A DNA stretch of 64,000 bases from Candidatus Enterovibrio altilux (GTDB lineage: Bacteria > Pseudomonadota > Gammaproteobacteria > Enterobacterales > Vibrionaceae): NCBI RefSeq assembly GCF_002381345.1, contig NZ_CP020660.1, positions 682,001-746,000 on the forward strand, in the 5' to 3' direction. Below, in pieces: positions 9,542-20,575 of this stretch (its first letter is position 1; each line of letters starts with the position of its first letter). The position numbers were made by a program, and so were the translations under genes. Below the pieces are notes generated by a model. That model was not told the DNA's origin. It made no database searches and saw nothing but the letters and a program-made list of their open reading frames with translations.

Positions 9542-10675
9542 TTATCCTAACAAGCTTAATGCTGCTGATGGAGCTTGCTTTGCTTGTGCAAGTATAGACG
9601 TACCAGACTGCTGCAAAATTTGAGATTTAGTAAACTGCGTAGTTTCCTTCGCAAAATCTACATCACGAATACGGCTATTAGATGCACTGACGTTTTCATT
9701 CACATTATTCAGGTTAGCAATCGTATGGCTTAAACGGTTTTGCTTCGCACCCAGCTCTGCACGGTGAGAATTAATATATTGTATCGCGTTGTCCACAAGA
9801 CCCACTGCTTTCTGTGCCCCCCCCATGGTACCAACATCAATATCTTTAACTGTTTCGTTAGTTTTTATCGCTTCAACCATCCCTAAAGACGTTGCTAAAA
9901 CACCTTCAAAAGTAACATCTGCACCTGATGCAGCTACGACTTGCAGTTCACCATTCTCAGTCACAGATGCATTAATTTTACTATCTGCTTGACCGTTAAT
10001 ATAAGTTGCAATTTCTTCCACGTCGTCACCCGCTTTCGCAGAAACACTAATTGACGTTGTACCGCCGTCAGCATTGGTGATAGTCATATTCATTGACACA
10101 CCGCCTGTTGCGGTCCAATCAGCTATTGAAACACCTACTGAAGAGGTAAAGGTTGCCCCTCCCATCATCGCTTCATCGGCACGGATATTTTTGAGTTCCA
10201 TCATAACCATTTCACCCGCATTCGCACCAACTTGGAATGACTTAGTTCCAAAAGTGCCGTTCAGCAGTTTCGTACCACCAAAAGAGGTCGTTTCTGCAAT
10301 ACGGTTTAGTTCATCTTGTAATGCAACAACTTCTTCTTGAATTGCTTTACGCTCTTCAGTTCCATTTGCACCATTAGCTGATTGCAGGGACAGATCACGC
10401 ATACGCTGTAGAATATTAGCGGATTCTTCCATTGCACCTTCAGCAGTTTGCGCCAGTGAGATGCCATCATTGGCATTACGAACAGCAACATCTAACCCAC
10501 GACTTTGTGAAATCAAACGGTTAGATATTTGCAGACCTGCTGCATCATCCTTTGCACTATTGATACGATAACCTGACGATAAACGCTCCATAGATGCATT
10601 TAGTGAGTCAGTGGAACGGTTTAAATAACGCTGAGCAGTCATTGCTGGAACGTTAGTGTTTACTGTAATAGCCAT
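9542..10675 (-). CDS. Polar flagellin
   Basis: 377 residues, normal for Vibrio polar flagellins. The conserved N-terminal D0/D1 region ([20 protein letters not shown], later [20 protein letters not shown]) and C-terminal D1/D0 region ([20 protein letters not shown], end [16 protein letters not shown]) are complete; the variable centre is intact. It is the filament subunit, exported unfolded. It heads the cluster flaG-fliD-flaI-fliS. Vibrios carry several flagellins (flaA-flaF); I cannot tell which paralogue this is, so no symbol is given. A sigma-28-type promoter sequence (10756-10782) suggests late-class expression rather than the sigma-54 control known for V. cholerae flaA. Confidence 0.95.
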   Translation of the reverse strand: MAITVNTNVPAMTAQRYLNRSTDSLNASMERLSSGYRINSAKDDAAGLQISNRLISQSRGLDVAVRNANDGISLAQTAEGAMEESANILQRMRDLSLQSANGANGTEERKAIQEEVVALQDELNRIAETTSFGGTKLLNGTFGTKSFQVGANAGEMVMMELKNIRADEAMMGGATFTSSVGVSIADWTATGGVSMNMTITNADGGTTSISVSAKAGDDVEEIATYINGQADSKINASVTENGELQVVAASGADVTFEGVLATSLGMVEAIKTNETVKDIDVGTMGGAQKAVGLVDNAIQYINSHRAELGAKQNRLSHTIANLNNVNENVSASNSRIRDVDFAKETTQFTKSQILQQSGTSILAQAKQAPSAALSLLG

Positions 10676-10755
10676 AACTATTCTCCATTTAGGACTAAGC
10701 CCAGCTTTCGGCCAACTATATAGGGAAAACCAGTACTAAATCTCTCTTAACCCAT

Positions 10756-10782
10756 GTAACGGCGCCGTTTCACAAACCTTTA
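10756..10782 (-). promoter_or_regulatory. Probable sigma-28 (FliA) promoter of flagellin
   Basis: The minus strand contains TAAA, then exactly 15 bases, then GCCGTTAC, against the FliA consensus TAAA-N15-GCCGATAA (six of eight in the second box). It lies 81 bases upstream of the flagellin start with a good GGAG site in between. This is the normal control of late flagellin genes. Confidence 0.65.
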
Positions 10783-10849
10783 CACTTTTTTCCCTGTTTG
10801 TATAACACTCAGGACCATCCAACAAATGACCATAGTGTCATGTTGCTAT

Positions 10850-12093
10850 GCTTTGTTTCCTCATTAAAATTCAGATAGCAAATCCCAACATGTTCCACTA
10901 TTAGACAATCGTTTTCGTTGTAGGCATACCTAGCCTTATCAGCTTATTGAACGCTTTTATCATGGCGTCAGTTTCATTAATCTAAGTGCCGTGATTTCTT
11001 AGGCTCAACGTTCCTACCAGTAGTTTTTAACTGGAACCATTTTTGTCTCTGCTAGATAACGTTTATAGTAATAATATTTCGCCTTATAATGCTGCTTTAA
11101 ACCATATAATTGCTGATAACTGACCGCTAAGTTATACGAATGGCTTCGCTTTTTCACAAGTTTCTTCTTTACTTAGGAGGGATGAATGGAACTGCTTATT
11201 TAATATAAGCACCACCGCCTAACCTTGCATTGATTCTTAGGGAGGTCTATTTGAAAAAGTTAGGTAGCACTTCACCATCAGTCATATTTGACGCACTTAA
11301 CTCAGCAGCAATAATTCCACGCGTCTTTATATCTACCACTAGATGTAACTTGCCAAACTCTCCGTTTCCCATAAGTGCTATGCTTTTTTTACTTCCCATG
11401 CGCCGTCACCGTAGCTTTTGAGCCCCATAAAATCAATGGCTCTGTGCTGTATACTTCCTTTATTCTTCGTCTTCAACATGACGTTAACCGTTTTAATTTG
11501 CTTGCTAATTCATGAATAGTGAGGGCATGACAATAGCAGCTGAACAAGTCTAAAAATAAAATTAATTAATCCTTTTCGACCTCTTAATAACACTGAAAAT
11601 ATTCATTTAACCATGAGGGCCGTCGTAATAGCTAAGTCTCCAGATAAACGAGGTCTTCCATAATTACCCAGCTTAGTTGGATTCCATAGCTGAATGGCTT
11701 CTTCATCAATTCAGAATATTAGTAAGCCACGATTGATTAACACTGTATTACACTGCTTCCAGTTAGCTGTTTTGTGGCGTAGATTGTTCATAGACCTGAA
11801 TATTTGAGTGAGCCTAACTGCTTAGAGTGCTCATTGAAAATTTAGTTCCCTTGTTTAGGAGATAAAAACAGTCACCATACACGTTCCCTAGCAAAGACAG
11901 CAATGATTCGAATTAGCAAATTACTTAGATAGATATTAAGCCTAAGGAATCACACAGCTCATACTAGTAAAATCGACGCCATGATAAAAGCGTTAAATAA
12001 ACTGACACCACTTGGTGTGCCTAACACGAGAGCGATTGTCTAATAGTGAATCATGTGGGGATTTGCTATCTGACTCACATTAAGAAACAAAGC
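10850..12093 (-). mobile_element. Decayed IS5-family element, compound fold-back form
   Basis: Bases 10850 to about 11868 are a near full-length minus-strand copy of the window's IS, from the 3' terminal repeat (GCTTTGTTTCC) to the eroded 5' end. At about 11869 it is joined to roughly 225 bp of the 3' end of the same IS in the plus orientation, ending AAGAAACAAAGCC at 12093. Both outer ends are therefore the IS 3' end. The transposase frame is broken by many stops and frameshifts. Confidence 0.8.
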
Positions 12094-12231
12094 CCATGAT
12101 TACTCCGCTTAGTTTGTTTCCAGTTGGTTGTTTGGTAATGAAGCTTCTTCATAGATCTGAATATTTAAATAATCCTAACTGTTTAGAACATAGGTTAACA
12201 ATTTGGTTCCATAATTTAGAAAACAAAGCTA
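12094..12231 (-). mobile_element. 5'-end fragment of the same IS
   Basis: About 138 bp matching the 5' terminal part in minus orientation, with an internal deletion of roughly 90 bp, ending at the terminal repeat AGAAAACAAAGCT. It abuts the compound element directly, so one element probably inserted beside or within another. Confidence 0.7.
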
Positions 12232-12410
12232 TGTGAAGTGTGAATTTTTGGCATATGAACTGACAGACGAAACATAGAAATAGTGCCAAAAGTATTTAAG
12301 AATATGATGTAAAAATAGAAAATAATAATATTATCTAGTCATGGTAAAAATTAGCTATATTATATAGTTATATTAAGCTAAATAATGGAATACCTGTTAA
12401 AATAAAGATT
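12232..12410. other. AT-rich spacer without a gene
   Basis: No IS similarity and no reading frame of note between the IS debris and the rplT terminator. Confidence 0.6.
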
Positions 12411-12443
12411 AAAAAGCCACTCACTTTCAAGTGAATGGCTTTA
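12411..12443 (-). terminator. Terminator of the infC-rpmI-rplT operon
   Basis: On the minus strand the inverted repeat AAAGCCATTCACTT / AAGTGAGTGGCTTT (one G-U pair, two-base loop) is followed by a short T run. It starts about 40 bases past the rplT stop, where the operon terminator is expected. Confidence 0.85.
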
Positions 12444-12485
12444 AACTTAAGCTCTCTTTTCTTGCTAATTCTATTTTAGAATTAA

Positions 12486-12839
12486 TTACAGAGCAGCTTT
12501 TGCTTTTTCAACAAGCATAGAGAATGTTCTTTTATCAAATACTGCGATATCAGCTAAGATCTTACGATCTATTTCAATTGATGCTTTCTTTAGACCATTG
12601 ATGAAACGACTATAAGGCATACCATTTTGATGTGCCGCAGCATTGATGCGAACAATCCACAGTTGACGAAATTGACGTTTCTTCTGACGACGGTCCCGGT
12701 AAGCATATTGACCAGCTTTAGTAATAGCCTGAAAAGCCACACCATAAACACGTGAACGTGCCCCATAATAACCTTTAGCTTGTTTTAAAACTTTCTTGTG
12801 ACGTACACGAGATCGTACACCACGTTTCACGCGAGCCAT
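12486..12839 (-). CDS. rplT: 50S ribosomal protein L20
   Basis: 117 residues, the standard length, with the basic N-terminus [20 protein letters not shown] typical of L20. L20 binds 23S rRNA early in 50S assembly and in E. coli also represses rpmI-rplT translation by binding the mRNA. It is the last gene of thrS-infC-rpmI-rplT, 41 bases after rpmI, with ribosome binding site AGGAGATAA. Confidence 0.98.
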   Translation of the reverse strand: MARVKRGVRSRVRHKKVLKQAKGYYGARSRVYGVAFQAITKAGQYAYRDRRQKKRQFRQLWIVRINAAAHQNGMPYSRFINGLKKASIEIDRKILADIAVFDKRTFSMLVEKAKAAL

Positions 12840-12880
12840 GAATTATCTCCTAAACTAAATCGTTAATACACTAAGAAAAA

Positions 12881-13075
12881 TTATGCATATGGAAGCATGC
12901 GAATAACTGCTGCAACTTCGCACTTCGATAAAATTGCATATAAACGCAGTTGACGTTTATTCTTAGTAGAACGCTTAGTTAGAATGTGGCGTTTAGTTGC
13001 GTGCTTGAACTTAAAACCACCAGCAGTTTTTTTGAAGCGCTTAGCCGCACCTTTGTTTGATTTCATCTTAGGCAT
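12881..13075 (-). CDS. rpmI: 50S ribosomal protein L35
   Basis: 64 residues; starts [20 protein letters not shown] and continues with the lysine- and histidine-rich [20 protein letters not shown], as in bacterial L35. It lies between infC (117 bases upstream) and rplT. A component of the large ribosomal subunit. Confidence 0.98.
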   Translation of the reverse strand: MPKMKSNKGAAKRFKKTAGGFKFKHATKRHILTKRSTKNKRQLRLYAILSKCEVAAVIRMLPYA

Positions 13076-13192
13076 AATGAAGAATTCCGCATTGTTTCCA
13101 TGTTAATAACAACATAATCAGGCGAATGAAAAGGTTACACGCTGTTTAAAATAAAAAAGTGCATAATCTATTACATTACTTGTATGCCAAAA

Positions 13193-13738
13193 TTACTTCT
13201 TTTTAGGGGCAAGAATCATGACCATTTGACGACCTTCGATTCGCGTTGGAAAACTTTCTACTAAACAAATATCAATAGTGTCTGCCTTCAAACGATTTAG
13301 AACGTCAACACCGATCTGTTGATGCGCCATTTCGCGCCCACGGAATCGGATAGTGACTTTGACCTTATTGCCTTCTTCAATAAAGCGAATCAGGTTACGT
13401 AGTTTTACCTGATAGTCTCCAATATCAGTACCAGGACGGAATTTAATTTCCTTAACCTGAATAACTTTTTGATTTTTTTTCTGCTCTTTCGCAGCTTTAC
13501 TCTTTTCGTAAATGAACTTACCATAGTCCATCACACGACAAACTGGTGGTTCGGCATTAGGACTGATTTCAACTAAATCTACTCCCGCTTTTTCAGCTAT
13601 TCTCATAGCTTCTACAATCGAAACAACACCAACAGCTTCACCGTCAAAATCAGTTAAACGCACTTCACGTACACCAATAATTTCGTCATTTAAACGATGA
13701 GCATTTTGTTTTGCTGGGGTTTTTTTTGCGCCTTTAAT
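13193..13738 (-). CDS. infC: Translation initiation factor IF-3, AUU start
   Basis: 181 residues from an ATT codon at 13736-13738 ([20 protein letters not shown]...), against 180 in E. coli. IF-3 binds the 30S subunit, prevents premature 50S joining and discriminates against non-standard start codons. E. coli infC starts at AUU, which lets IF-3 repress its own translation. The same codon is used here, preceded by GGAGGAATAAGGT, and starting at the first ATG would lose part of the N-terminal domain. It begins three bases past the thrS stop, with its ribosome binding site overlapping the end of thrS. Confidence 0.97.
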   Translation of the reverse strand: MKGAKKTPAKQNAHRLNDEIIGVREVRLTDFDGEAVGVVSIVEAMRIAEKAGVDLVEISPNAEPPVCRVMDYGKFIYEKSKAAKEQKKNQKVIQVKEIKFRPGTDIGDYQVKLRNLIRFIEEGNKVKVTIRFRGREMAHQQIGVDVLNRLKADTIDICLVESFPTRIEGRQMVMILAPKKK

Positions 13739-13741
13739 ACC

Positions 13742-15676
13742 TTATTCCTCCAAAATATTGAGCGTTCGGGTGCGAATTTCATTCTCGAGCAGAGAAGCAA
13801 ATTCTTCAATTGTTAATTTACCCAAATCTTTACCTCTGCGCGTACGTACACGTACTGTTGCTTTGCCTGCTTCTATCTCTTGGTTACCACAGACAAGCAT
13901 ATAAGGTACACGCTGTATAGTATGTTCTCGAATTTTAAAGCCAATCTTCTCATTTCTCAAGTCCGCTGACGCTCTAAATCCTGCTTTTTGAAGTTTTTTC
14001 GCTATACTCTGAGCATAATCAGCCTGATTGCTGGTGATATTCATCACCACAGCCTGCAAAGGAGTCAACCAACTCGGGAAATAACCAGCATATTCTTCAA
14101 TCAAAATACCGATGAAACGTTCTAGTGAACCTAAAATAGCTCGGTGAATCATCACTGGAGTATGGCGCTCATTGTCTTCGCCAATGTACGTTGCGCCTAA
14201 ACGCTCAGGCAAAGCGAAATCAAGTTGCACAGTACCACACTGCCATGCACGATCCAAACAATCACGCAGTGTAAATTCAATCTTTGGTCCATAGAAGGCT
14301 CCTTCTCCATTCAAAATGTCAAATTTAATGCTCATGGAATCAAGTGCTTCAACCAATGCGGTTTCTGCACGATTCCACATTTCATCTGAACCAACTCGCA
14401 TCTCAGGACGCGTAGATAAATGCACAATAATTTTATTGAAACCAAAAATTTTATATATATCATAAATCATTGAAATACAATAAATTATTTCTTTTTTAGT
14501 TTGTTGAAAAGTACAAAAAATATGTGCATCATCCTGTGTGAATCCACGAACACGCATCAAGCCATGTAATGCGCCTGATGGTTCATCACGGTGACAGCTA
14601 CCAAATTCCGCCATACGAAGCGGCAAATCGCGATAAGATTTCAAACCTTGGTTAAAGATTTGTACGTGACCTGGGCAATTCATTGGTTTCAATGCATATT
14701 CACGACTTTCTGATTGTGTCGTAAACATGTAATCAGCATATTTATCCCAATGACCTGAGCGTTCCCAGAGAATGCGATCCATCATCAGTGGACCTTTCAC
14801 TTCCTGATATTCATACTCAACCAATTTCTCGCGAATCAACATTTCCAACTCACGAAATATAATCCAGCCCTTGTGATGCCAGAATACCATACCAGGCGCT
14901 TCTTGCTGCATATGATACAGAGCAAGCTGCTTACCAAGTTTACGATGATCACGTTTTTCTGCTTCTTCCAAACGAATAAGGTACGCTTTAAGTTCCTTCT
15001 TATTTCGAAATGCTGCACCATAAATACGTTGAAGCATTTTATTATTACTGTTACCTCGCCAATAGGCGCCAGCAACACTTAGAATCTTAAAGTTCTGGCA
15101 GAAGCTCATGTTCGGCACGTGCGGGCCACAACACATATCAACATACTCTTCATGGTAGTAAAGGCCAGGACAATCATCTCGAGAAATATTTTCGTTAAGA
15201 ATTTCAAGCTTGTAAGTTTCACCACGTGCTGCGAATACATCACATGCATTTTGCCAACTTACATTTTTCTTAACCACTGGATATTTAGTTTTAGTTAGCT
15301 CTTTCATGCGCTTTTCAATCGCATCAAGATCTTCTTGCGTAATAGATCGCTCAAGATCAACGTCATAGTAGAAACCGCTGTCAATAGTTGGACCAATCGC
15401 CATTTTTGCATCTGGAAATAACTGTTTAATTGCATGACCTAACAAGTGAGCACATGAGTGGCGGATAATTTCCAAGCCATCTGCATCTGTTGCAGTAATG
15501 ATTTTCAGATTCGCATCTTGTGCAATCAAATCACATGCATCAACACGTTGATTGTTAACACGACCTGCAATACAAGCTTTTGCAAGACCAGCCCCAATAT
15601 CTAGAGCAACATTAAGAGTGGAAACTGGGTTGTCAAAAGAACGTTGACTACCGTCTGTAAGAGTAATTACAGGCAT
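13742..15676 (-). CDS. thrS: Threonyl-tRNA synthetase
   Basis: 644 residues (642 in E. coli). Domains in order: TGS (1-60), the HxxxH-type second N-terminal editing domain ([12 protein letters not shown] and later CCGPHVPNM), the class II catalytic core with [14 protein letters not shown] (zinc-binding Cys), [20 protein letters not shown] (motif 2) and a motif 3 helix ending [14 protein letters not shown], then the anticodon-binding domain ([15 protein letters not shown]). It charges tRNA-Thr and edits mischarged Ser. First gene of thrS-infC-rpmI-rplT. Confidence 0.98.
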   Translation of the reverse strand: MPVITLTDGSQRSFDNPVSTLNVALDIGAGLAKACIAGRVNNQRVDACDLIAQDANLKIITATDADGLEIIRHSCAHLLGHAIKQLFPDAKMAIGPTIDSGFYYDVDLERSITQEDLDAIEKRMKELTKTKYPVVKKNVSWQNACDVFAARGETYKLEILNENISRDDCPGLYYHEEYVDMCCGPHVPNMSFCQNFKILSVAGAYWRGNSNNKMLQRIYGAAFRNKKELKAYLIRLEEAEKRDHRKLGKQLALYHMQQEAPGMVFWHHKGWIIFRELEMLIREKLVEYEYQEVKGPLMMDRILWERSGHWDKYADYMFTTQSESREYALKPMNCPGHVQIFNQGLKSYRDLPLRMAEFGSCHRDEPSGALHGLMRVRGFTQDDAHIFCTFQQTKKEIIYCISMIYDIYKIFGFNKIIVHLSTRPEMRVGSDEMWNRAETALVEALDSMSIKFDILNGEGAFYGPKIEFTLRDCLDRAWQCGTVQLDFALPERLGATYIGEDNERHTPVMIHRAILGSLERFIGILIEEYAGYFPSWLTPLQAVVMNITSNQADYAQSIAKKLQKAGFRASADLRNEKIGFKIREHTIQRVPYMLVCGNQEIEAGKATVRVRTRRGKDLGKLTIEEFASLLENEIRTRTLNILEE

Positions 15677-15848
15677 TTAATTATCCTATGTACAGTAATG
15701 CCACACATGCGGTAGCACATATTATGATTTTATTTTTTAATAAAATTAGTTATAAATAAGATGGTGTTAAATAAGTTCTTCACATATTCATTTTGTATAT
15801 AAATAAAATTCAATGCACAAGAATCAAAAATAAATTGCCACTTCATGT
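15677..15848. promoter_or_regulatory. thrS leader and promoter region
   Basis: About 170 bp between the thrS start and the first IS copy. It contains the imperfect inverted repeat ATGCCACACATGCGGTAGCA close to the start, which may belong to the autoregulatory leader known from E. coli thrS; that link is inference. No gene is seen. Confidence 0.35.
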
Positions 15849-16886
15849 GGCTTTGTTTCCTGGTTTGAGTTAAGCTAGCAAATCCTAACATAATTAACGA
15901 TTAAACTATCGCTTTTATTTTCCATATATTTAGCTTAATCAGCTGATTTAACGCTTTTATCATGGCGGAATTTTCGATAATCTGAGCCTTATAATCTCTT
16001 AAGCTGAATGTCCCTCCTTCCAGTAATTTTTTTGTTCAAAATATTGTTGTTTTTAATAGGGAACGCGTTTACGGTTGCCATATTTCGTTTTTTAATGCCG
16101 ATTGAAACCGTATAATTTTTGGTAACTGACCGCTAAAGTACACGGATAACTTTGTTTTTTAAAAAGTTGCTCTTTTTTTGATGAAATGAATGAAACCGCT
16201 CGTTTAATACGAATGGTTTCGTAACATTGTCTGATGTCATAAGCACCATCGACCAATATTTCATTGCTTTTTCGACAAATCTGTTTGAACAAGTTAGGTA
16301 GCACTTCACCGTCAGTTACATTTAAGGCATTTAGCTAAGCAGCAATGATTTCTTGCGTTTTTATATCTATCGCTAAATGTGACTTACGTCAGATTTACCG
16401 TTTCCCATTAGTACCATGCTTTTTTACTGTCCATTCGCCTTCACCGTAGATTTTGAGCACCTTAAAATCCATTACTAAGTGCTGGATGCTTCCTTTATTC
16501 TTCATCTCAAACGTGACATTGGCCTTTTGGCTCGCTTGCTAATGTATGAATAGTGGGGACATAACAATGGCAGTTGAGCACATTTGAAAACAGAATTAAT
16601 AAATCCTTACTAACCTCTCGATGCCATTGGAAATACGTGTTTCACCATGAGTAATGGATAAGTAGCTAAATAAACTAGGTCTCCCATGATTATCCTGATT
16701 AGTTTAATGCCATAGGTGAATCGCTTCTTCATCAATCCAGAATATTAGGAATTACGATTAATTAAAGCTTAATTATACTGCTTTAGTTTGTTATTTTACA
16801 GTAAAATTTATTCATAGACTTAAATATTTAAGTGAGCTTAGCTGTTTAGAGTACAGATTAATAATCTAGTTCCATTATTAAAAATC
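15849..16886 (-). mobile_element. Decayed near full-length IS5-family element
   Basis: About 1.04 kb copy in minus orientation, from the 3' terminal repeat GGCTTTGTTTCC at 15849 to a degraded 5' end. Its broken frame still shows pieces of an IS903-like transposase, for example VDGAYDIRQCYETIRIKRAV. It is one of the copies without an inverted-arm junction. Confidence 0.8.
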
Positions 16887-17152
16887 ATTATGTTTCATTG
16901 ATTCTTCGGCAGGTCTTTTTGAGCAAGTTAGATAGTATGTCAATCTTCAGTCATACTTGATGAATTTAACCCAACAGCAATGATTTCATGTATATTTATA
17001 TTTACCGCTATATATAACTTGTTCCAGACAAGCAGTTTAGCGTCTGTGTCATGCTTTTTTACTGTCTACTCGTCTTTACCGTAAATTTTTAGTCCTGTAG
17101 AAGCAATGGCTAAGAGCAGGATAATTCCTTTAGGCTTCTGTCTTGAACGCAA
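16887..17152 (-). mobile_element. Central fragment of the same IS
   Basis: About 265 bp in minus orientation covering the middle of the transposase region (CAGGTCTTTTTGAGCAAGTT onward). Both element ends are missing. It lies between two other copies. Confidence 0.7.
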
Positions 17153-18168
17153 TGGGCTTTATTTCACTAATATGAATGGCGTGATCCCTTAAGCTCGCTG
17201 TCTCTCCCAGTCATTTTTTGACTAGAACCATTGCTACCTCTGCTAAGGGACGTTGATAATAACCGGCTTTATTTTCCAAATAATGGAACTAAATTTTCAA
17301 TCCACAATCTAAACAATTAGGCTCACTTTAATATTCAGGTCCATGACAATCTTTGCTACAAAACAACTAACTGGAAGCAGTATAATCAAGTTTTCATCAA
17401 TCGTAGCTAGCTAACATTCTGGACTGATGAAAAACTATTCAACTATGAAGTCAAGCTAAGCAGGGTGATCATGGGAGACCTCATATATTTAGCGACTCAA
17501 CCATTACGACGACCTTCATGGTTGAATACGTATTTTCAATACCATTGAAAGATCTGCAAAGATTCATTAATCCTGTTTTTAAATTTACTCAACTGCCATT
17601 GTCATGCCCTCATTATTCATGCATTAGCAAGCGAACTACAATGGTTAACATCACGTTCAAAAAAAATAAAGGAAACATCCAGCACTTAACCATAGATTCT
17701 ACAGTGCTCAAAGTTCACGATGAAGATGAATAGACAGTAAAAAAACATGGTACTGATGGGCAACGACGAGTCTGACACAAATTACATTTAGTAATAGATA
17801 TAAATATACATAAATCATTGCTACTGAGTTAAGTGCTTTAAATGTCACTGATGGTACAGTACGAACTAACTTGCTCAAACAGACCTGCTGAAAAATTAAT
17901 AAAATATCAACCGATAATGCTTGTAACATCAAACAATATTACGAAACCGTTCAAATTAAACGTGCGGTTCCACGCATCTCATCCAAAAAAGAGCAACTGT
18001 CGGGGAACGAGGTCATCCGCGTAATTTAGTGATCAGTTACCAAAATTATACGGTTTCAAGCAGCATCGAAAAACGAGGTATGATTACCATAAACGTTCCC
18101 TAGCAAAGACTGCAATATTTAAAGTTAAAAAATTTTTGAAAAAACGTTGAACCGAAGGGCTTACAATG
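17153..18168 (+). mobile_element. Decayed IS5-family element, compound fold-back form, truncated
   Basis: Bases 17153-17264 match about half of the inverted 3' arm, ending GATAATAACC. It is joined to the 5' terminal repeat GGCTTTATTTTCC of a plus-strand copy that runs to about 18168, where the 3' tip is lost. The plus-strand transposase is broken into pieces of 60-75 codons. Confidence 0.75.
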
Positions 18169-18173
18169 CCTAG

Positions 18174-18678
18174 GTGGCTTTGTTCCTCATTCTAGTTCAG
18201 ACGGCGAATCTCCACATGATTCACTATTAAACAATCTCTTTCGTCTTAGGCATACTTCATTTTATCAACTCATTTAACGCTTTTATCATAGCGACGGTTT
18301 TACTAATCTGAGTTATGTGATTTCTTAAACTCAATGTCCCTACTAGTAGTTTTTAGGCTCGAACCATTACTGTCCCTGCTAGGGAACGTTTGCGGTAACC
18401 GGCTTTATTTCCTAAATAAAAGAACTAGATTTTCAGTCAACACTCTAAATAGTTAGGCTCACTTAAATATTCAGGTCTATTAACAATCTGCGCCACAAAA
18501 CAACTAACTGGAAGGACATTGAGCTTAAGAATTCATCATGCTCAAATTAACGAGACTTACCCCATGATAAAAGCGTCAAATAATCTGACCAAGCTTAGTA
18601 TGATAAAAACACAAGCAATTGTTTAATAGTGGATCACGTTGGGATTTGCTATCTGAATTCAAATTAGGAAACAAAGCC
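18174..18678 (+). mobile_element. Short 505-bp fold-back derivative of the IS, no transposase
   Basis: An inverted 3' arm (18174-18398) is joined at GCGGTAACC/GGCTTTATTTCC to about 110 bp of the IS 5' end. This then jumps directly (CTAACTGGAAG / GACATTGAGC) to the 3' arm, ending AGGAAACAAAGCC. The two outer arms are inverted repeats of about 170-220 bp. Both tips are present, so it has the form of a non-autonomous, MITE-like element. Confidence 0.8.
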
Positions 18679-19127
18679 TAGCAAACATATGCAGTTCAAA
18701 AGCATTGGATGGACATAGTGGACACTATGGAAAATGAAAAATTTTATACGAAAAATACCTATGCCATACATGACTCAAGTAGGTAATAAATCCACTCAAA
18801 AATTACTATAATTTAAAAGATAAACTTGAAACTTTGGTATATTTTAGAGAGTAATGAAGAATATATAGTTGAAGTACAAAAAAACAAGTGGCAACTTATG
18901 ATTGATAAAAAACTATTGTCCTATTTTAAACTCTACTCAGTAAAAAAATATCATGTATCACATGAAAATCATGTTATTATAGATTAACGAATGTATATTT
19001 ATAAAATATAATCAATAAAATAAATAATGATAATATAGGCTAGATAGCCATAAGAGGCTTCCCAATACGCGCAAAAAATTGCCGCTATAAACTTACATTT
19101 TTAAATATGAGTATACCAAGCAATCAG
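18679..19127. other. Spacer upstream of fpr
   Basis: AT-rich, without IS similarity. The only frame of note is the small one at 18826-18987. The inverted repeat CACATGAAAATCATGT-like sequence near 18960 is weak. No clear promoter stands out. Confidence 0.4.
18826..18987 (+). CDS. Possible small protein of unknown function (53 residues)
   Basis: An open frame from a TTG at 18826 to TAA at 18985-18987 with aromatic and charged content (starts LKLWYILESNEEYIVEVQKN). It is the only unexplained frame in this spacer. There is no convincing ribosome binding site and the base composition is very AT-rich, so it may be a gene remnant or chance. I do not recognise it. Confidence 0.2.
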   Translation: MKLWYILESNEEYIVEVQKNKWQLMIDKKLLSYFKLYSVKKYHVSHENHVIID

Positions 19128-19139
19128 TAAGGAGTGTAT

Positions 19140-19883
19140 ATGGCTACTTGGATCAAAGCGAAAGTCATTGCAAATCGCCGCTGGAATAAAAATCTGTTTA
19201 GCCTTGTACTTGATGCTGATGTTGATCCGTTTATTGCCGGACAATTCACTAAACTTGGTTTAGAAATCAACGGAAAGCTTATCCAACGCGCCTACTCTTA
19301 CGTAAACCCTCCTGACGGTAAGTATCTAGAAATTTATGTGACACGTGTGACAGATGGATTGCTCTCTCCCGCACTACACGCACTAGAAGCGGGCGATTCA
19401 GTAATGATCACCAAAGATACGACTGGTTGTTTTACGCTTGATGAAATTCCTGATGGTGAACATCTTTGGATGCTGTCTACAGGTACCGCACTCGGACCTT
19501 TCTTATCAATTTTACAGCAAAATAAAGTGTGGCCACGCTTTCGTAAAATAGTACTCATACATGCCGTTCGTTTTTCTGCTGATCTCAGCTATCAATCTAA
19601 AATTAATTCATTAAAACAACAACACAGTGACCAAATTATTGTACAACCATTTGTAAGCCAAGAGCCCAATGCTAGTGCATTATCTGGACGCATTACTCAC
19701 GCACTTGAAGATGGCATGTTAGAACGCATTATTGGTTTAAAGTTGTCACCAGAACAAAGCCAAATTATGCTGTGTGGTAACCCTAGCATGATCAAAGATG
19801 TACGAGAACTACTTGAACAAAAAGGGTTAACAAAAAACTTACGTCGTAAACCAGGGCAAATCACCACTGAGCAATATTGGTAA
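19140..19883 (+). CDS. fpr: Ferredoxin/flavodoxin-NADP+ reductase
   Basis: 247 residues from the ATG at 19140 (MATWIKAKV), which follows TAAGGAG with good spacing; a GTG six bases earlier is less likely since it overlaps the ribosome binding site. The FAD-binding motif RAYSYVNPP and the NADP-binding segment MLSTGTALGPFLSIL are clear, and the protein ends in an aromatic residue (TEQYW) as in bacterial Fpr. It moves electrons between NADPH and flavodoxin or ferredoxin, supporting radical enzymes and redox balance. A single gene with IS debris on both sides; length matches E. coli (248). Confidence 0.95.
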   Translation: MATWIKAKVIANRRWNKNLFSLVLDADVDPFIAGQFTKLGLEINGKLIQRAYSYVNPPDGKYLEIYVTRVTDGLLSPALHALEAGDSVMITKDTTGCFTLDEIPDGEHLWMLSTGTALGPFLSILQQNKVWPRFRKIVLIHAVRFSADLSYQSKINSLKQQHSDQIIVQPFVSQEPNASALSGRITHALEDGMLERIIGLKLSPEQSQIMLCGNPSMIKDVRELLEQKGLTKNLRRKPGQITTEQYW

Positions 19884-19929
19884 TCACGCTTCATGAATTA
19901 TTCAACCAGAGGTGACACTACTACGATAT

Positions 19930-20548
19930 ATCTGCTACTTGAGCTATTCAATCATGAATACCTTCCATTAAACAATTGCTTTCGTATTAAGCATACCTAG
20001 TCTTCTCAACTTATTTAATACTTTTATCATCGTGAAGGTTTCGCTAACCTGGTATTCTAATCCTTTAAGTTCAATGTCCCCCCCTCAGTAGTTTTTTAAT
20101 TCGAACCATTGCTTTCTATACTAAAAAGCTTTTATAGTAACTAGCTTTTTCTAAATCATGGAACTCACTCTTCAATTAACACTCTAAGTGGCTAACTGGA
20201 AGCAATATAATCAAACTTTAATCAATTATGGCTCACTAGCATTCTGGATTAGTGAAGAAGCCATTCAGCTATAAAATAAAACTAAACAGGCCAATCATGG
20301 GAGAACTCATTTATTTAGCAACTGAGCCATTACGACAGTACTCATGGTTAAATACATATTGTTCAATGCTATTGAGAAGTCTTCACGAATTCATTAATTT
20401 TGTCTTTAAACTTGTTCAGTTGCCTGGTTTTGTTTCCTAAATCAAAAAATTGAGTATTTAAATGAGTCTAATTGTTTAAAGCATAGATTGGTAATTTAGT
20501 TTACTAATTTAGAAAATAAAGTTTATCTGAACTCAAATTAGGAAACAA
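19930..20548 (+). mobile_element. Heavily deleted compound IS derivative
   Basis: An inverted 3' arm with an eroded tip runs from about 19930 to 20137 and is joined at TAGTAACTA/GCTTTTTCTAAATC to the IS 5' end in plus orientation. That part runs to about 20432 with deletions. A 90-bp inverted piece of the 5' end follows, then the last 28 bp of the 3' end (TCTGAACTCAAATTAGGAAAC). At least four rearrangement points are seen. Confidence 0.7.
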
Positions 20549-20575
20549 CAGTATGGTGCGGATGATGATTAAATT

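Noticed and set aside
10850-12231. Possible CRISPR array from the repeated blocks
   Set aside because: The repeats are long, diverged IS segments in both orientations with no regular short repeat-spacer pattern.
17518-17733. Many frames of 60-90 codons in the IS regions that look like separate small genes
   Set aside because: They are pieces of the same broken IS903-like transposase, or its other strand, and are covered by the mobile-element entries.
19134-19139. GTG start for fpr two codons upstream
   Set aside because: The GTG overlaps the ribosome binding site GGAG that serves the ATG at 19140, and the ATG start matches the family length.
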